Numbered from the stretch's first letter, positions 35,028-47,639 are shown. The stretch: DNA of 64,000 nt from Micractinium sp. NFX-FRZ (GCA_029339195.1 JAPTJF010000315.1:1-64000); one strand, 5' to 3'. Made by a program: numbers and translations. Notes: a model not told the origin generated them from the letters alone.

Positions 35028-38000
35028 ATGGCGGCGGCTCTGCACCACAGAAACGTCAAGCATGCTGGGCAGGACGAGCAGGGCGCCCAGCTGGTGCGCG
35101 GCCCAAACTGGGCAGCCCCCGCTAGCCTTCAGGGTCCGAGGCTTTTAACAGCACTTGACTGCAACCCAGCAACGCGTGAAGGGACTGCAAGTGTCGCCCC
35201 CGCCGTTGGTGCTGGCAGGACCGCCGCCGACAGGACCGCCGCCGACGCCAGCTGCTGCTGCTGCGCACCATTCTATTCCCAACCCTACCCCATATTCACT
35301 GCAGACTGACCGACCCAGCGGCTCAGTATCGCACCTCATTCTGGAGGGCCACGGGCGCTGGGATGAACTGAAGCAGAAAGGGTAAGAGTGGCAGCGCGGA
35401 CAGTTGATGGGCGCTGCTCAAATCTCCGTGGCTGGCTGCTGCGTGCGCTCTTGTGGCTCCAATGCCGGGCTCCCCATGGCCCTGCTTCATCTTCCTCATA
35501 TCAACAGCCTTGCAAGACTGCCAAGCTACCCGCCTGGATTTGCAAGCGGTCAGACGCCTGCCCCACCAACCATATGTGTGCATGCAATGCAACCCCTGCC
35601 CGCAGCGGCGAGGCCTGGGCGGCTGTCAAAGGCGAGCTCCCCGAGAGCAGGCAGGCGTGGGCGGAGGCGCTGCTGCCCTGCGTGCGCTGGCTGCGGGGCT
35701 ACCGGTGGCGGGAGTGGCTGCTGGTGAGGCGGGGTGCTGCCCCCCTGCAGGCTGCAGGGGGCAGCTGGCTTGCGGAGCTGGTGTGCAGGTACCGTGCAGT
35801 GCCTATGGCTACCCACTGGCAGGGGCGGCAGGCCGGCCTGCTCCCCACCATCCTGCATGCCACTGGCCTGTGCTGCATCTGGCTACTGCATCTCCCCGCC
35901 CTGCCTTGCTCCACCCGATCCCGCCCCACCACTCCTGCGCCCACGCCGCCGTCACCCTCTTTCTGCGACTGCCCCCCTCATTCGTTGACAACAGTCCCCC
36001 TGTGTGCCCGCCCCCCTCCCTCACCTGCCAGTCGGACGTGCTGGCGGGGATAGCAGCCACAATCATGACGGTGCCAGAGAACATTGCCAACGCGGGCCTG
36101 GCGGGGGCCCCCTCCACCTTTGGACTGTACGCCTCCATCCTCCCCTCATTTGCGTACGCCGTGTTTGGCAGCTGCAACCAGATGGTGAGTAGCAGGGTGG
36201 TGCAGGACGGTGCGGGGCGGGGCGGGGTGAAGGGCCGGGGCGGGGCGGTGCGGGGCGGGGCGGGGTGAAGGGGCGGGGAGGCTGATGGGGTGGGGTAGAC
36301 ATATGGGGCAGGGTCCTGGGCAGGCAAGCCTTCCAGAGTGCTGCCTGCCAGCTGCGTACCTGCTCCCCTGCCTGCGCCCTCGTCAGAACCCAGTCCTGCC
36401 TGTATTCTGGGTCACACGTGCCCACTGCTGCTGCTGCCTGCCGGGCGCCCCTTCCCATGTGCGGTGCAGTCGGTGGGTGCGGTGGCCATCACCTGCCTCA
36501 CCCTGGGGGATGGCCTGATTGGCGTGTTTGGCTCGCTGCAGGTCGGTGGGTTTGTAAGACGTACACAGATACTTGCAGGGGTGGTCCGGGGGTCTGCAGG
36601 GACCGCGTGTGTTCCACTGATGGGCAGGCGGGGACAGAGGGCAGGCGGAGCGGGCAGGCCTCCCCTGCCGCTGCTCCTATCCCCTTGAGGTCTGCCGCAT
36701 GGGCTGGCGCACGCCGCAACCAGCCCCCGTCAGCGCTCATGACAAAGCGCTCCCACATGCATGCGCTGCACACCGCTTTATAGCGCAGCGTTTGGCAGCC
36801 TGCCGCTGCCTCCCTGCAGGCACGCCTCACACCCCTGAATTCCGGGCACCTGCCGCTGCCTCGCCCCCTGCAGGCCGACCCCAACAACCCCTCAAATCCA
36901 GCCATGCAAGACCAGATCAACCGGGCAATCATACAGGTAGGTGAGGGCTGTGATCTCACTGCGTCCAGCACTGCCGGCCAGCACCAGTGCGCACGGCGCG
37001 GCCAAACCAGGCCCCTCCATGCGCCCTGCACCTGTGCCCTCCGCCGTCCCAGGGCCGCACATCGCCACCCATTGCCCGCCCGCCCCCTGCTGACGTGGCA
37101 CCTTCCCACCCTGCCGCTGCCCTCCCCGCCCCCTGCTGACGTGGCAGCTTCCCACCCTGCCGCTGCCCTGCCCGCCCCCTGCTGACGTGGCAGCTTCCCA
37201 CCCTGCCGCTGCCCTCCCCATCCCTTGCCAGGTATCCCTGCTGTCGGCCACCATCCTGACCGGCCTGGGCCTCTTCCGCCTGGGCTTCCTCACAAACCTG
37301 ATGAGCTACAGCGTGGTGGCGGGGTACCTGGCGGGGGCGGCGCTGCTTATCATCGTCAGCCAGGTGGGCGGGCGCCTTATTGTTTGTTGCCATTGTAAGT
37401 GCCAAGTGCGGGGTACCTGGCGAGGGCGGCGCTGCTCATTCTTGTCAGCCAGGTGGGTGGGAGCTTCATCTATGTGGATGTGAATGTGTATACCGCTCTG
37501 CCCTGTTGGCTGTGCATGCAACTCTGCTCTCCCACGCATGCACCGAGTTTTTGAATCATGCACAGGGTGGTGGCTGCTTGGTGTGGCGCACTGTTTGAAC
37601 TGTTGCCGTTGCAACTGCCGCCAAGTGCCCAATGCCTGGCAGGGGCGGAGCGGCTGTTCTCTGCGTTTTCACGCGGGTGCCTCCCTCCCTCCTGCAATCT
37701 TGTCTTTGCGCGCTGCTCGCCTCCGTGCCGCTTGATGCAGATCAAGTTCTTTTTTGGGATCCACACGCCTCACGCATCCACGATCCAGGTAGACACGTGT
37801 TGTGATCCAGCAGCCGCAGCAGCCTGCTCTTGCTTCCGCCGGCAAGCCGGCAGCGGTGGCCGTTCAGCCGACGCCCTGTGCGCTGTCGTAAGCTGGTAAA
37901 AGCCACCCAACTTCCACCCCGGCTCCCCTGCCTACCTGCCTGCCTGCCTGCCCCTGTTTGTGGACTCCAGGAGATCATCCGTGGGCTGGCAGAGAGCATA

Positions 38001-41000
38001 TCGGCTTTCAACTGGCGGGACCTTGTGATGGGCCTCAGCTTCCTCATCACTCTCGTGGCCTGCAAAGAGATCGGCATCAAGTGGCAGTGAGTGGCGCTGA
38101 GCTGGCGGGGTGCTGACGTGGCTGGATGATGGGAGGGTGACTGGGCGAGCTGAGCTGGCCCAGGGGCTGAGCTGGGCAGCGCACTGAGCTGGCTGGGGGC
38201 GGCGCGGGCGCGGGTGCTGAGCTGGCGAGGGCAGGCCGAGGTGCCCGTCTGTGGCAGTGGGGTGTGGTGAGCATGCTGAGCATGGCATGGAGCGCACGAT
38301 GGGGCACCTACATGTTTTGCAGCCGACCCACGCTGGCCCATGCTAGCGTGCTGGCCAGCCGCTGCCTCCAGCCACTGTGTGTGCGTGCTCTACCTCACCG
38401 TGCCCCTCGTCGCCCCTGCCTGCCTCCTTTCCCCCTGCCTGCCTGCCTGCCCGCAGCAAGCTGTGGTGGCTCAAGGCGGTGGGCACCCTGGTGTGCCTGA
38501 TTGTGGGCATGGGTGTGATGAACATCTGGAAGCTGTATGAGCCTGAAGAGGACCCACTGGTGGATCCACTGGGAGCGGTGCCCAAAGGTGAGGAACCAAC
38601 ACTTTCCTTTTGCAGGCTGTGCCCAAAGTGGCACGGCCTGCAGGAGGCTGTGCAGGGGAGTGGCTGATTGAGGGTGTGTGTCGCAACTGCCGGCCCTTCG
38701 GCCCTGCGACTGCTGCCCGCACTGCCCGGCTGCAGCCCTCAGCGGTGCTCCCGGGGTCCTGCCCTACACCTGCTTGTTTGGGCCCTGCGCTTGCGCTTGC
38801 ATACATGCCTTGCACCTGCATACATGTTTAAAGGTTCACAGCGCGCCCCCAATGACTCCCACGCAGGCTTCCCGCCATTCACGGTGGGCTGGTGGGGGCC
38901 CATCCACAATGTGTCTGCTATGCTGACCACAGCAGGTGTGCTATGCTGACCACAGCAGGCAGGCAGGCAGCCGGGCGGGCAGGCACAGTCGGCCGCGCCC
39001 ATCCACCCTGCATTGCCCGCCAGGCTTGTGGCGCTGAAACACGTGTGCACTTATATTGTGATCACATGTGTCTCCACGCCCTATATCCCGCTGCAGTCAC
39101 CACGATGTCTGTGATGCTGATTGAGACGATCTGCATGGCGCGCAAGCTGGCGCAGGAGCACGGCACCACGGTGGATGCAAACAAGGAGCTGAGAGGCAAG
39201 TGTGGGTGGGTGGGTGGGCTGCGCCAGCGCTGCAGCATACAATGATGGCATGCACACACAGGCAGGCCCTGGCTGGGATGGGCTGTCACCACACTTGTGT
39301 GTGGCGGGGCCAGGCTGGGACGATGTGCCGCCTAGCGGGTGCAGGCCCGCCAAGGAGGTGCGAGTAAAGTGTGGGGCGTGGCTCACCTGCTCCCTCTGTG
39401 AGAAGGGTCCACCTCGCCCGTCGGGGTGTGTTGGTCGGGGCTGGGATACGTGTGGGCTTGGGGTTGGGACCAGGCAGTGTGGTGGGCAAGCACGAGCATG
39501 AGGCTCACGCTCGTTGGGCCGCCATCCGGGCAGCGGCACCGTTTGCCCTGCATGACCGCAATGGCATGGCACGTGACCGCCGCTCCCACCTGGCTCAATC
39601 TAAGATGGCCTCACCTCACCTCCATTCCCAGCCCTCTTGTGCCGTGTCCCTCCCTGCCCTGCCCTGCCCTGCAGCAATCGGGTTGTGCAACTTTGCCGCC
39701 GCTGCCTTCAGCACGGTGCCCACCGCCGGCTCCATCTCGCGAGCCGCCGTCGTCAACTCCGCCCACGGCCGCACACGTGCGCTGCTCCTAGTTTTGCAGC
39801 CGGCCTGTTGTGGGGTCCGCCGCGCACGTGGCATGGCAGTGGGCCACTTGCCAGCCTGCCTCCCTGATCAAAGAGCCCTGTAGCATCGTTCCGGCCCCAG
39901 TGCCCCCTTTTCCTTGCCCCCTGCCTGCCCCCACCCCCCGCCCTGCAGCCCTGTCCAGCTTTGTCACGGCCTGCATCGTGCTGGTCATCACCCTCTTCCT
40001 CACGAGCATATTCACCAACATGCCAGACAATTTGACGGGAGCCATTATGTGCAGCGCCGTATACAGGTGCGATTGCTGGCAGCAGCAGCAGCAGCAGCAG
40101 TGGCAGTAGCGTTGACCGGCGGCGGCTCGGCACAGGTGGCGACGACGGCGGCTGTCTTTGGCCCCAAATGCAGCAGGTTTGGGCTGGCCATGACCTGTGC
40201 TGCGCTTGCACCCGCCACGAAACCACTGGCGGCAAGCAAAGGGCACTGCCCTGCTGCTACTGAGCTCATCTGCTGGGTTGCCAAGTGTGCATGCCAGGTT
40301 AGGTGCCAGCTGGCGCCGTGCCCTTCCCGGCGCTCTGGCCACTTTTCTTTCACCTTGTGCCTTGCCTACCTGTGCTCCCTTTGCAGGGTGCTGAACCCAA
40401 TGGAGCCGCTGTACTGCTGGAAGGTGAGCGGATGTACTGCTGCCTGCTTGGCGCATATGCACCCTGCCTGGTGGGACAGCCACGTGGGTGGAGAGGCTAC
40501 GCCAGCGGTGCAGGGCGGCCGGCGCAGGAGCTCAAGGGCAGAGTGGGTCGGGTCATCCCTGCAACAAGCCTTGGTGTCGTTTCGCCCTGCCGAGCCTTTA
40601 CCCACCTGCTTTCCCTGCTGTGTTGACTGCGCATGTGCATGCTGAGCACGCCGTGGTCTTCTGCCCTCATCTTCACCTCGCCGCGTAGGTCTCCATTTTC
40701 GACTTCGGCCTCTACCTCATCACCTTTTGCTGCGTCATCTTCCTCGGGGTCTACAAGGGCATGCTGATCGGGGGTGAGTGTGCCCCCGCTCCGTTTGTTT
40801 TCCAACAGGTTGCGAAAGGCAGGCAGCGCACTGCTTCCCACCGGGCAAAACAAGTGCGGGGCATGCCCCTTGCCTTGCTACTGGCACCCTGAGTGATGCA
40901 TCCAACGCAACACTTTGCAGGGCAGAGGTTGCACCATATGCCTGCCCACTCCTGGTCCTGGCTGGTCATGCCAAACGCAGCTTGCATCTGCTGCTGCTGC

Positions 41001-42860
41001 TGCAAACCCCACAAGGTGCCCCCCCCCCCCACCCCCCCACCCCCCCCCACAATGCTCCGTTTGGGTCGCCCACTGTTGACTCACACCAACCAAACCACTG
41101 CTAACCAGCACCCCACCCCATCCCAAATGCATCACAGTTATCATCGCCGTCGCGGTGCACGTGCGCCGCAGCTCGCACCCGCCCACCGCCGTGCTTGGCC
41201 GCCTGCCTGGCACCTCGAGCTATCGCGACCGCCACCTGTTCCCAGAGGCGGAGGAGGATGAGGGAGTGTTGATGCTGCGCATAGACAGCGGCCTCTTCTT
41301 TGCCAATGTGCCGCCTGTGCGCAACTGGATCAAGCGAGAGGCAAGCCTGGGGTGGGGTGGGGTGGGCGATGGCCGGGCCGAGATGGAATGGGCCGAGGTA
41401 CTTGAGCCAGCTTGGCTGCCACCTCACCTGCCTGCCTTCTCGTCCGCTTGGCTGCCACGAAAGTCGGGCTTAGGCAGTGAGAGGCTGGGTGCCTGCCATC
41501 GCCACAGTCTGCTGCCTCAGCTGCGCAAGTGCACAGCTCTCCAAAGCTGGTGTCCCATGCTCCCTGGCTCCTGCCAGCGCTGCAGGTTGCCGAGGCAGAG
41601 GCACGGTTCGCTGCGTGCGGCGAGGTGCTTTCTTTCTTGGTGCTGGACATCACGGCCACACACCACGTGGACACTGACACAGTGCAGCTGCTCAAGGCAA
41701 GCCAAGAGGGTGTCCAAATGTGCTGGGCTGTGCTGTGCTGATGGAAGGGGATGGGATGGGATGTGGTGTGGTGATACAGTTCGGCTGCTCAAAGCAAGCC
41801 AAGAGGGTGTGCACGTGTTATGTGCTGGGATGTGCTGGGATGTACTCCTGTCACAGTGCAGCTGCCCAAGGCGGGGCGGCGCTGTGAGAGGTGCACTGTG
41901 CTGCTCTGCGCTTCTCCAAACCTGTAGCTATTCTCCACCTTGGGTGCCATGTGCTGCGGTGTCTTGTGCAACTTGTGCTGTGCAATGATTCTGGTGCTGT
42001 GTGGGGCTAGCTGCCGGCCCCGCCCCAGCGCTCTAGCAAGGCGATGGGGGAAGAGAGGGGCTCTCCTGCATCAGCAGCTCGTGCCGAAAGCTCGTGTTGC
42101 CCAACCGTCGTATGTTAATACGTCTGCCATGCCGCAGGGGTTGATAGAAGACCTGGGGCGGCAGGGGGTGCGAATGGTGCTCGTGAACCAGTCGGTGGCT
42201 GTGCTGAGAGCGCTGGGCTCGCGCCAGCTGGACGACGTGCCCGCTGTGGATGGCGGCGACGTCACCGCTGACCCTTCCTTCAGGCACCATTTCGGCTCCC
42301 TGCCCTCGGCGCTGCACATGCGCGTGCGGAAGGACTCGGCGGCGCAACAGCAGGGTGAGTGCTCTTGGCCTTGGTGGTCGCACCGAGGGGGCAAATAGTA
42401 AGCTGCTGGGAGGTGCGCGGGCTGATCACATCACATCACATCACATCACATCACATCACATCACACACCCCGGGGGTTGCTCAGCCGGAACTGCCACATA
42501 CACCCCGGTGCTTCAAGACTTCAGTCCTGCTCACACACCCTGCTTGCCGCGCCCCCACCCACGCTTTGCACAGGCGGCGGGCAGCCCCTGGCATGCGCTG
42601 GCCCTGGCGCCCCGGCCCCAGTGTCTGTGTGCCACGGGGAGGGCGAGCTGTTCCGGGACGCTGGGGCGGCGCTGCAGCACTGCGCCTCGATGGCCCACAA
42701 CCTGGGCCTGAGCCGCAGGCACCGCCAGCTGTCGGTGGGCGACCGGGTGTTTAGTGCGCCGGCAGGCAGCCTGGAGATGGTGCCCAGCCAGGAGGAGCAG
42801 GGGGAGGGCAGCAAGGGCGATGATGACGCGGGCAGCGGCAGCGGGGATGACAAGGTGTGA
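35028..42860 (+). CDS. SLC26/SulP anion (sulfate) transporter with STAS domain
   Basis: Twenty exons join in phase to 767 residues: 35028-35093, 35305-35381, 35606-35723, 36032-36184, 36470-36541, 36874-36936, 37232-37363, 37741-37788, 37971-38086, 38457-38587, 38867-38935, 39097-39195, 39675-39776, 39949-40066, 40387-40423, 40689-40773, 41138-41340, 41586-41696, 42138-42354, 42574-42860. After a soluble start comes the SulP core, beginning SDVLAGIAATIMTVPENIA, with about ten or more hydrophobic segments (SYSVVAGYLAGAALLIIVSQ, STVPTAGSISRAAVV, FVTACIVLVITLF). A STAS domain follows, about residues 528-625 (VLMLRIDSGLFFANV, LVLDITATHHVDTDTVQLLK). Family members carry sulfate or other anions with H+, Na+ or by exchange; substrate is inferred. 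The join of exons 1 and 2 is the least certain. Introns 12, 17 and 18 use GC donors. Introns 5, 7, 11 and 18 carry exon-edge copies. Confidence 0.93.
37081..37218 (+). repeat. 46-bp minisatellite, three copies
   Basis: Three consecutive copies start at 37081, 37127 and 37173 with only a few differences. Each begins CGCCCCCTGCTGACGTGG. The array fills the 3' end of SulP intron 6 and runs almost into the acceptor at 37231. Confidence 0.85.
37412..37456 (+). repeat. Intronic copy of SulP exon 7 end
   Basis: GGTACCTGGCG.GGGCGGCGCTGCT and the following GTCAGCCAG|GTGGG repeat the exon 7 end and donor at offset 89 bp. The copy is still open as GYLARAALLILVSQ. Confidence 0.8.
38938..38957 (+). repeat. 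Direct copy of SulP exon 11 end
   Basis: The last bases of exon 11 (GCTATGCTGACCACAGCAG) are repeated exactly, 22 bp downstream; the second copy is followed by GCAGGC instead of a GT donor. Confidence 0.85.
41773..41885 (+). repeat. Two intronic copies of SulP exon 18 end
   Basis: The exon 18 end and intron start (CAGCTGCTCAAG|GCAAGCCAAG) recur at about 41780 and again at about 41857 (offsets 97 and 77 bp). The first keeps AAGCAAGCCAAGAGGGTGT almost intact. Confidence 0.8.
42424..42468 (+). repeat. CATCA pentanucleotide microsatellite
   Basis: About eight perfect copies of a pentamer (CATCA/TCACA) lie in SulP intron 19. Confidence 0.85.
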
Positions 42861-42962
42861 GGCGGCAGCTAGCATTATTCGCTTGTGTGTTGGACCCATT
42901 GCACGACCTCTGCTCATTGTACACCACTGTTCTTGTCCCTCGATGAATTTGAGTCAAATAAA

Positions 42963-42967
42963 TTACA
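42963..42967 (-). terminator. Poly(A) signal TGTAA
   Basis: TTACA on the plus strand, TGTAA on the minus strand, 58 bp past the stop of the ankyrin gene and within the 165-bp convergent gap to the SulP gene. An AATAAA on the plus strand overlaps this AT-rich spot. Confidence 0.5.
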
Positions 42968-43025
42968 AAGACACGTGACATGTTGAGCAACAGCAGCACT
43001 TGACGCGCTGGGCGTCCCGCCCCGC

Positions 43026-45551
43026 TCAGTCTGACACCCACCCGCTCACGGGCAGCGCTGCATGGGCAATGATGACGTGGCACAGCTCCTGGGGCAGCAC
43101 CCTGCTGACCTGGCGCATGCACTGCCCAGCACCGCCGCCTGCTGCTGCTGCTGCTGAGACAGCCCGCATGCCGCGCCCCCGCAGGGCCAGCAGCGCAGTG
43201 CTGGCCGCTGAGCGGAAGGACGGCGGCCACAGTTGGTGGGTGGCGGGGCTCCAGCGGGGGGCACCCACTGCCAGCGACAAGCTGTTGTGCACCAGCTCTA
43301 CTATCCGTCCATCCGAGGCGGGCGGGTGCTCAGTAATGAAGCGCCCGCAGGTGGCCCCAGCCTCCAGCAGAAGCTCGACCAGGCGCAGCAGCTGGCGCTC
43401 GCTGGCGGCCGCAGCGCCTTGCGTCTCCTCAGCTGCCAACTCGATCTGCACGGGGGCGGGGACAGGGAGGGGATGGGGGGTGCGTGCATCGATCGGAGCA
43501 AGTACATCGCTCAGCAAGCCCGAGGTGCCGGACACATGGTGCCACTGCCAGGCAATGTAGTGCGCTGCGCCACAAGAAGTCAAGGCAGCCACAGCCACAT
43601 CAGACTAAGCAGAGTCACAATCGAGCTCACCAGCTGGGCATCCGTGCACAGGGAGAGCACAGCATCCAACGCCGTCTCGCCACCGCTGCTGCGCTCGCCC
43701 ACTGGCGCTCCCGCCTCGAGCAGCACTCGGCAGCGGGCCAAGTCGAGCCTGGCGGCAGCCGCCACCAGCGGGGGCTGCCTGCCGCCAGCGGGCAACGAGG
43801 CCGCCGGGCAGCCCGCCGCCAGCAGCTGGCGCAGGGCAGGCACCGACGAGTGCAGCACAGCATAGCGGGCGGGGCTGCATAGCGTGCGCTGAGCCAGGGC
43901 TGCCACATCCAGAGCCTTGCGGTGCGGCGGCATGGGTCCCTGCTCGTGCTGTGCCTGCTGCGCTGCCTGCTGCGCTGGCAGCTGAGCTGGCGGGGCCGCC
44001 AGCAGCTGGTGCAGCAGCGCCTCCCTGCCAGGCTGCAGGGCTGCCTGAAGCAGGGCCTGGGCCGCTTGGGGGTCACCTGGGCTGTTAGGGTCCACCCCTG
44101 CAGGTCCAGGGTGGCAGCACAAGATGGTTGGATGAAGTCAGTATGGTGCAGGTCATGGGAGGACGCAAGGACGACAGCTCAGGTGGCACCGCCTCACGGC
44201 TGGCTTCACCCCATCTGCACTGGCCCCAGCCCTGCAGGAGGCCTGCTGCCAGTTGGATTCACGTGCGGCCACACGCCAACTCACCGCCGTCGAGCAGCGC
44301 ACACAGGATTGCAGCCCTGTCTGGCCGCAAGGACTCCACAGCGGCCAGAAGCAGCGGGTGCATGATGGCGCAGGGCAGGCCTGCCGCCAGGAGCGCCGTG
44401 ACCACGTCGGCCCTGCCGTCGGCGACTGCCGCAGTCAGCTCGTCGGAGCCGAGCCCTGCTGCGCTGGCGCCGCCAGCTGTGAGGCACATCACAACGGAAT
44501 AGTGCCGCTGAGCGACAGCCAGGCCCAGGGGGCACGTGTGCGGCTGGGCCGCTGAGCAGCGGCAGCGTTGGCGGCAAGCGTCTGCTCCGCACGACAGCAG
44601 CAGCTGGACGGCCGGCAGGCTGCCTGCCTGTGCTGCCAGGGCCACAGGCGTCATGCCGCAGCTGTCTGCCGCATCCAAGACTGGATTTGAGCTGAGCAGG
44701 CTGCTGCCTGCCAGTGCTTGAAGCGCGTGCATGCCGCCAGCGAGGCTGCGGCAGAGGTAGTGGACCGGCGTGCTGCCGTCGCGCGCTGGCGTGCCCAGCA
44801 GGCCGGGGCTGTGCCGCGCCAGGCACAGCAGTGCGCCAATGCTGCTTGCGTCTCCACAGGCCGCTTCCGCCGCAGCGTGCAGCGCCGTGCAGCCTCGGCG
44901 GTCTGCCAGCACAGCATCTGCTCCCCCGTTGAGAAGCAAGCGCGCAAGGTGCTCGCCGTCCCGCGCCCCCGCTGCTGCCGCGTGCAGCGGCGTGCGCCCG
45001 CTGCCATCCCCCGCATTGGCATCCGCCCCTGCCACCAGAAGCTCCTCTGCTGCACACAGCTTCCCATGTGAGGCTGCAATGTAAAGGGCCGTGCGCCCGT
45101 CTGTGGTTGTGGCATCCAACAGCCGGGGGTCACGAGCCACCAGGGCAGCCACTGTCCGCTGGCTTCCAGCCGCAGCTGCTGCATGCAGCGGTAGCAGGCC
45201 GTCTGTATCCCGCTGCCACACGTCTGCCCCCTGCCGCAGAAGCTGGGCCAGCATTTTGGGGCTGCTGAGCCGCACCGCGGCGTGAAGGGTGACGCTGGCG
45301 GCAGTTGGCGGCGGGGATGGCGCGGCCGCAGCGCCGGTGGGCCGGGGATGGCCCACTGCCGCTGATTCTGGCTGCATTTGTGCTGGGCGGCGGCCGCATG
45401 CCGCCATGGCTTTCATTTCCCGCCGCCTGCGCTGCATTGCTTCAAGTGAAGCGGCGGCGACGGCAGTGGCGGCGGCGGCACAGGTGGGCCAACGGTGGCC
45501 TTGGCGGCGCACGCGATGCCTCCGCAGCGACTTTCGGGCAGTGGGGCCCAT
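43026..45551 (-). CDS. Ankyrin-repeat protein
   Basis: Three exons (45551-44285, 44097-43631, 43445-43026) give 717 residues. From about residue 85 on there are at least nine ankyrin repeats, recognisable by lines such as DGLLPLHAAAAAGSQRTVAA, DGRTALYIAASHGKLCAAEE, GRTPLHAAAAGARDGEHLAR, GCTALHAAAEAA and GMTPVALAAQAGSLPAVQLL. Exon 2 continues with more degenerate repeats (QPPLVAAAARLDLARCRVLL). The C-terminal exon ends in a Leu/Ala-rich segment (VSRVLPQELCHVIIAHAAL) that could be a short protein-binding tail. The N-terminus is basic and Ala-rich (RRHRVRRQGHR). Ankyrin arrays bind other proteins; the partner is unknown. The gene converges with SulP and diverges from the DUF1802 gene. Confidence 0.86.
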
Positions 45552-45700
45552 ATGGATTCACAAACGAGAGCTGTCAGCGGCAAAGCGAGTGGCCACAGCA
45601 CGCGGGTAGCACGACTGGGGTTCTTTCGGTGTGCGTCTTTCTTTCGTGGATTGCTCCTAGCGCCCTCCCCGCTTAGTACAGAGCACCCATCCTTCCCGAA
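45552..45700. promoter_or_regulatory. Shared divergent promoter, ankyrin and DUF1802 genes
   Basis: Only 149 bp lie between the two start codons, which run in opposite directions. Both core promoters and leaders must fit here. The middle is less GC-rich than the genes (TTTCTTTCGTGGATTG). Confidence 0.5.
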
Positions 45701-47429
45701 ATGCCGCACTCCGTCACAAACCCAACCGTGCAGAATTGCGCCCGCACGCAGGCGCACTCGCACCTCTCTCCCACAGCCAGGCATACCTGCTGGAGGCGTT
45801 TGAGGCGCGCCGCCGCTTGCCAGGGTGCCGCCGGACGGTGGCAGCGGAAGGCGGTGGCGGCAGCGGCGGCAGAGACGGGCAGTGCCGCCGCCAGCGATCC
45901 TTCAGACACACACAAGCAGCTACTTGCCCTCAAGGAATGGGCGCCCACTGTAGCTGCGCTTGCCACTGGCGACACGATGGTGAGCAGCAGGGCAGGCTGC
46001 CCGCAGGCGTGCCCTACTGCTGCTAGAGCGCAGTTGAGCAGGCTCGCTGCCCAACGTGCGTGCACCCACCACGGCCCTCCCAGCCCTGCCCGCCCTGCCA
46101 TCTGAAGGGCACTCTGTTTGCTACCCACTGCCTGCCGCCGCCACCTGCGCTGCACCACGAACCGCTGCCGCCTGCCTGCCCAGGGGGGCAGCACAGCGCA
46201 GCGTGCCCCTGCCCTGCTGCCCACTTTTAGCACCCTGTGTCGCCACTGCGCTGACGTCAATGCCTCCAAAACCTGGCACCCCCCCTGGCAGGTGCTGCTG
46301 CGTAAGGGCGGCATCAAGGAGCCCACCTTCAGGCCTGCAGCCCGAGACTTTTTCCTCTTCCCCACCAGCTTCCACACAGACGCGCAGGTGGGAGGGGAGG
46401 GGCGTGGACAGGGGAGGGGCAGGGCGAGGCACGCAGTGCAGCGCAGGGCAGGGCGTTGCACGGCAGGACGGGGCAGCGTCAGGAGCAGGCAGGGCAGGGC
46501 AGCGCAGGGAAGGGGCGGCAATAGCAGGACGGGGCGGGGCAGGGCAGGGCGGTTGGGCACAGCGCACTGCACTGCTCGTCACGCGTGCAGCAGCTGCAGC
46601 AGCTGCGGCAGGCACCATTCATGCGCTTGTGCCGCTCCCCATTTCCCTCCCCTCACCGCCCCACCGCTGCTATGCCCATACCTCTCAAGCGTGCCCGCCG
46701 GCTGCCCCTCCTGCCCCTGCAGCTGCTCAAGCCGGAGGCAGCAGTGAAGTACGGCGCCGAGTGCAGCTTCGACCCCAAGGCGCAGCCCGTGCTGCGCTTT
46801 GCCACCCGGGCATCCATCATTGGCGCCTGGACCACCCACGACCCCGCTGTGCTGGAGCTGCTGGAGGAGCTGCACATCTGGGCGCCTGGCTTCCTGGTGA
46901 GTTGGGGAGTATGGGGGACGGGTTGCAATTCGAGCCTGGTGACTCAGAGAGTGTTGGCCCCAGCGGCAGGACGGGTTGCACACTGCTGGCTGCAACTGTG
47001 CAGCGTCTGCAGCACCCCGGTAGTCACTTGCCCGCTCGCGTGCGCCCGCCCGCCTTCCCGCCTTTGCGCCTGCCCGCCCTGCAGGAGAACCGCCTGCGCT
47101 GGCGGCCCAAGCAGCCCATCACTGTGCTAGAGCTGCGGGCGTGGCGGCTGCCAGAGCCGCTGCTTGTGGCGCCTCGGGAAGACATGTGGGGCTGCTTCAG
47201 TTGGGTGGACCTGGCAGCTGACTCAGCAGCAGCGCAGGCAGCAGCAGCAGGGCCGGAGCCGGGCCACAGCAGCAGCCATGCAGTGGAGCATGCGGCGACG
47301 TCGGCGGCAGCACTGGCGGCAGCGGCAGCAGGCACACCCGCACTTGATGACGCAGCGTTTGCAGCCAGCCAGGCGTTGTGCCGGCGACAGCTGGGCAGGC
47401 TTGCGGACCTTACAGAGCTGGTCATTTAA
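45701..47429 (+). CDS. DUF1802 family protein
   Basis: Four exons (45701-45979, 46292-46387, 46723-46896, 47085-47429) give 297 residues. The conserved start LALKEWAPTVAALATGDTMV, then LLRKGGIKEPTF and RDFFLFPTSFHTDA, are the marks of DUF1802, a family common in cyanobacteria, algae and other bacteria whose biochemical function is not established. The first 70 residues are Arg/Ala/Ser-rich and nearly free of acids, consistent with a plastid transit peptide, which would suit a cyanobacterial origin (inference). The last exon includes an Ala-rich insertion. Two later exons (YGAECSFDPKAQPVLRFAT; ENRLRWRPKQPITVLELRAW) also match the family layout. Confidence 0.8.
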
Positions 47430-47639
47430 GCAGCTTGATGGCCGGCAGGGCACCACTCTAACCCTGAGCAACCGAGCTTTCAAAGGCTTGCACCATGTCG
47501 CAGCGCTGTGCTCAATCTGTTTGTTACCTCGCCCCGGTGCTATGCCGGCCTTGATCAACCGAGGGGCAATTTCACCATGCCCACCACAAAAAGCAGAAGC
47601 ACCGGGAAAGGCAAGCCGAACTGGCAGGCGTGAAAGTCG

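Noticed and set aside
37081..37218. CRISPR-like array of 46-bp repeats
   Set aside because: There are no distinct spacers, the units are contiguous, and the array lies inside a nuclear intron.
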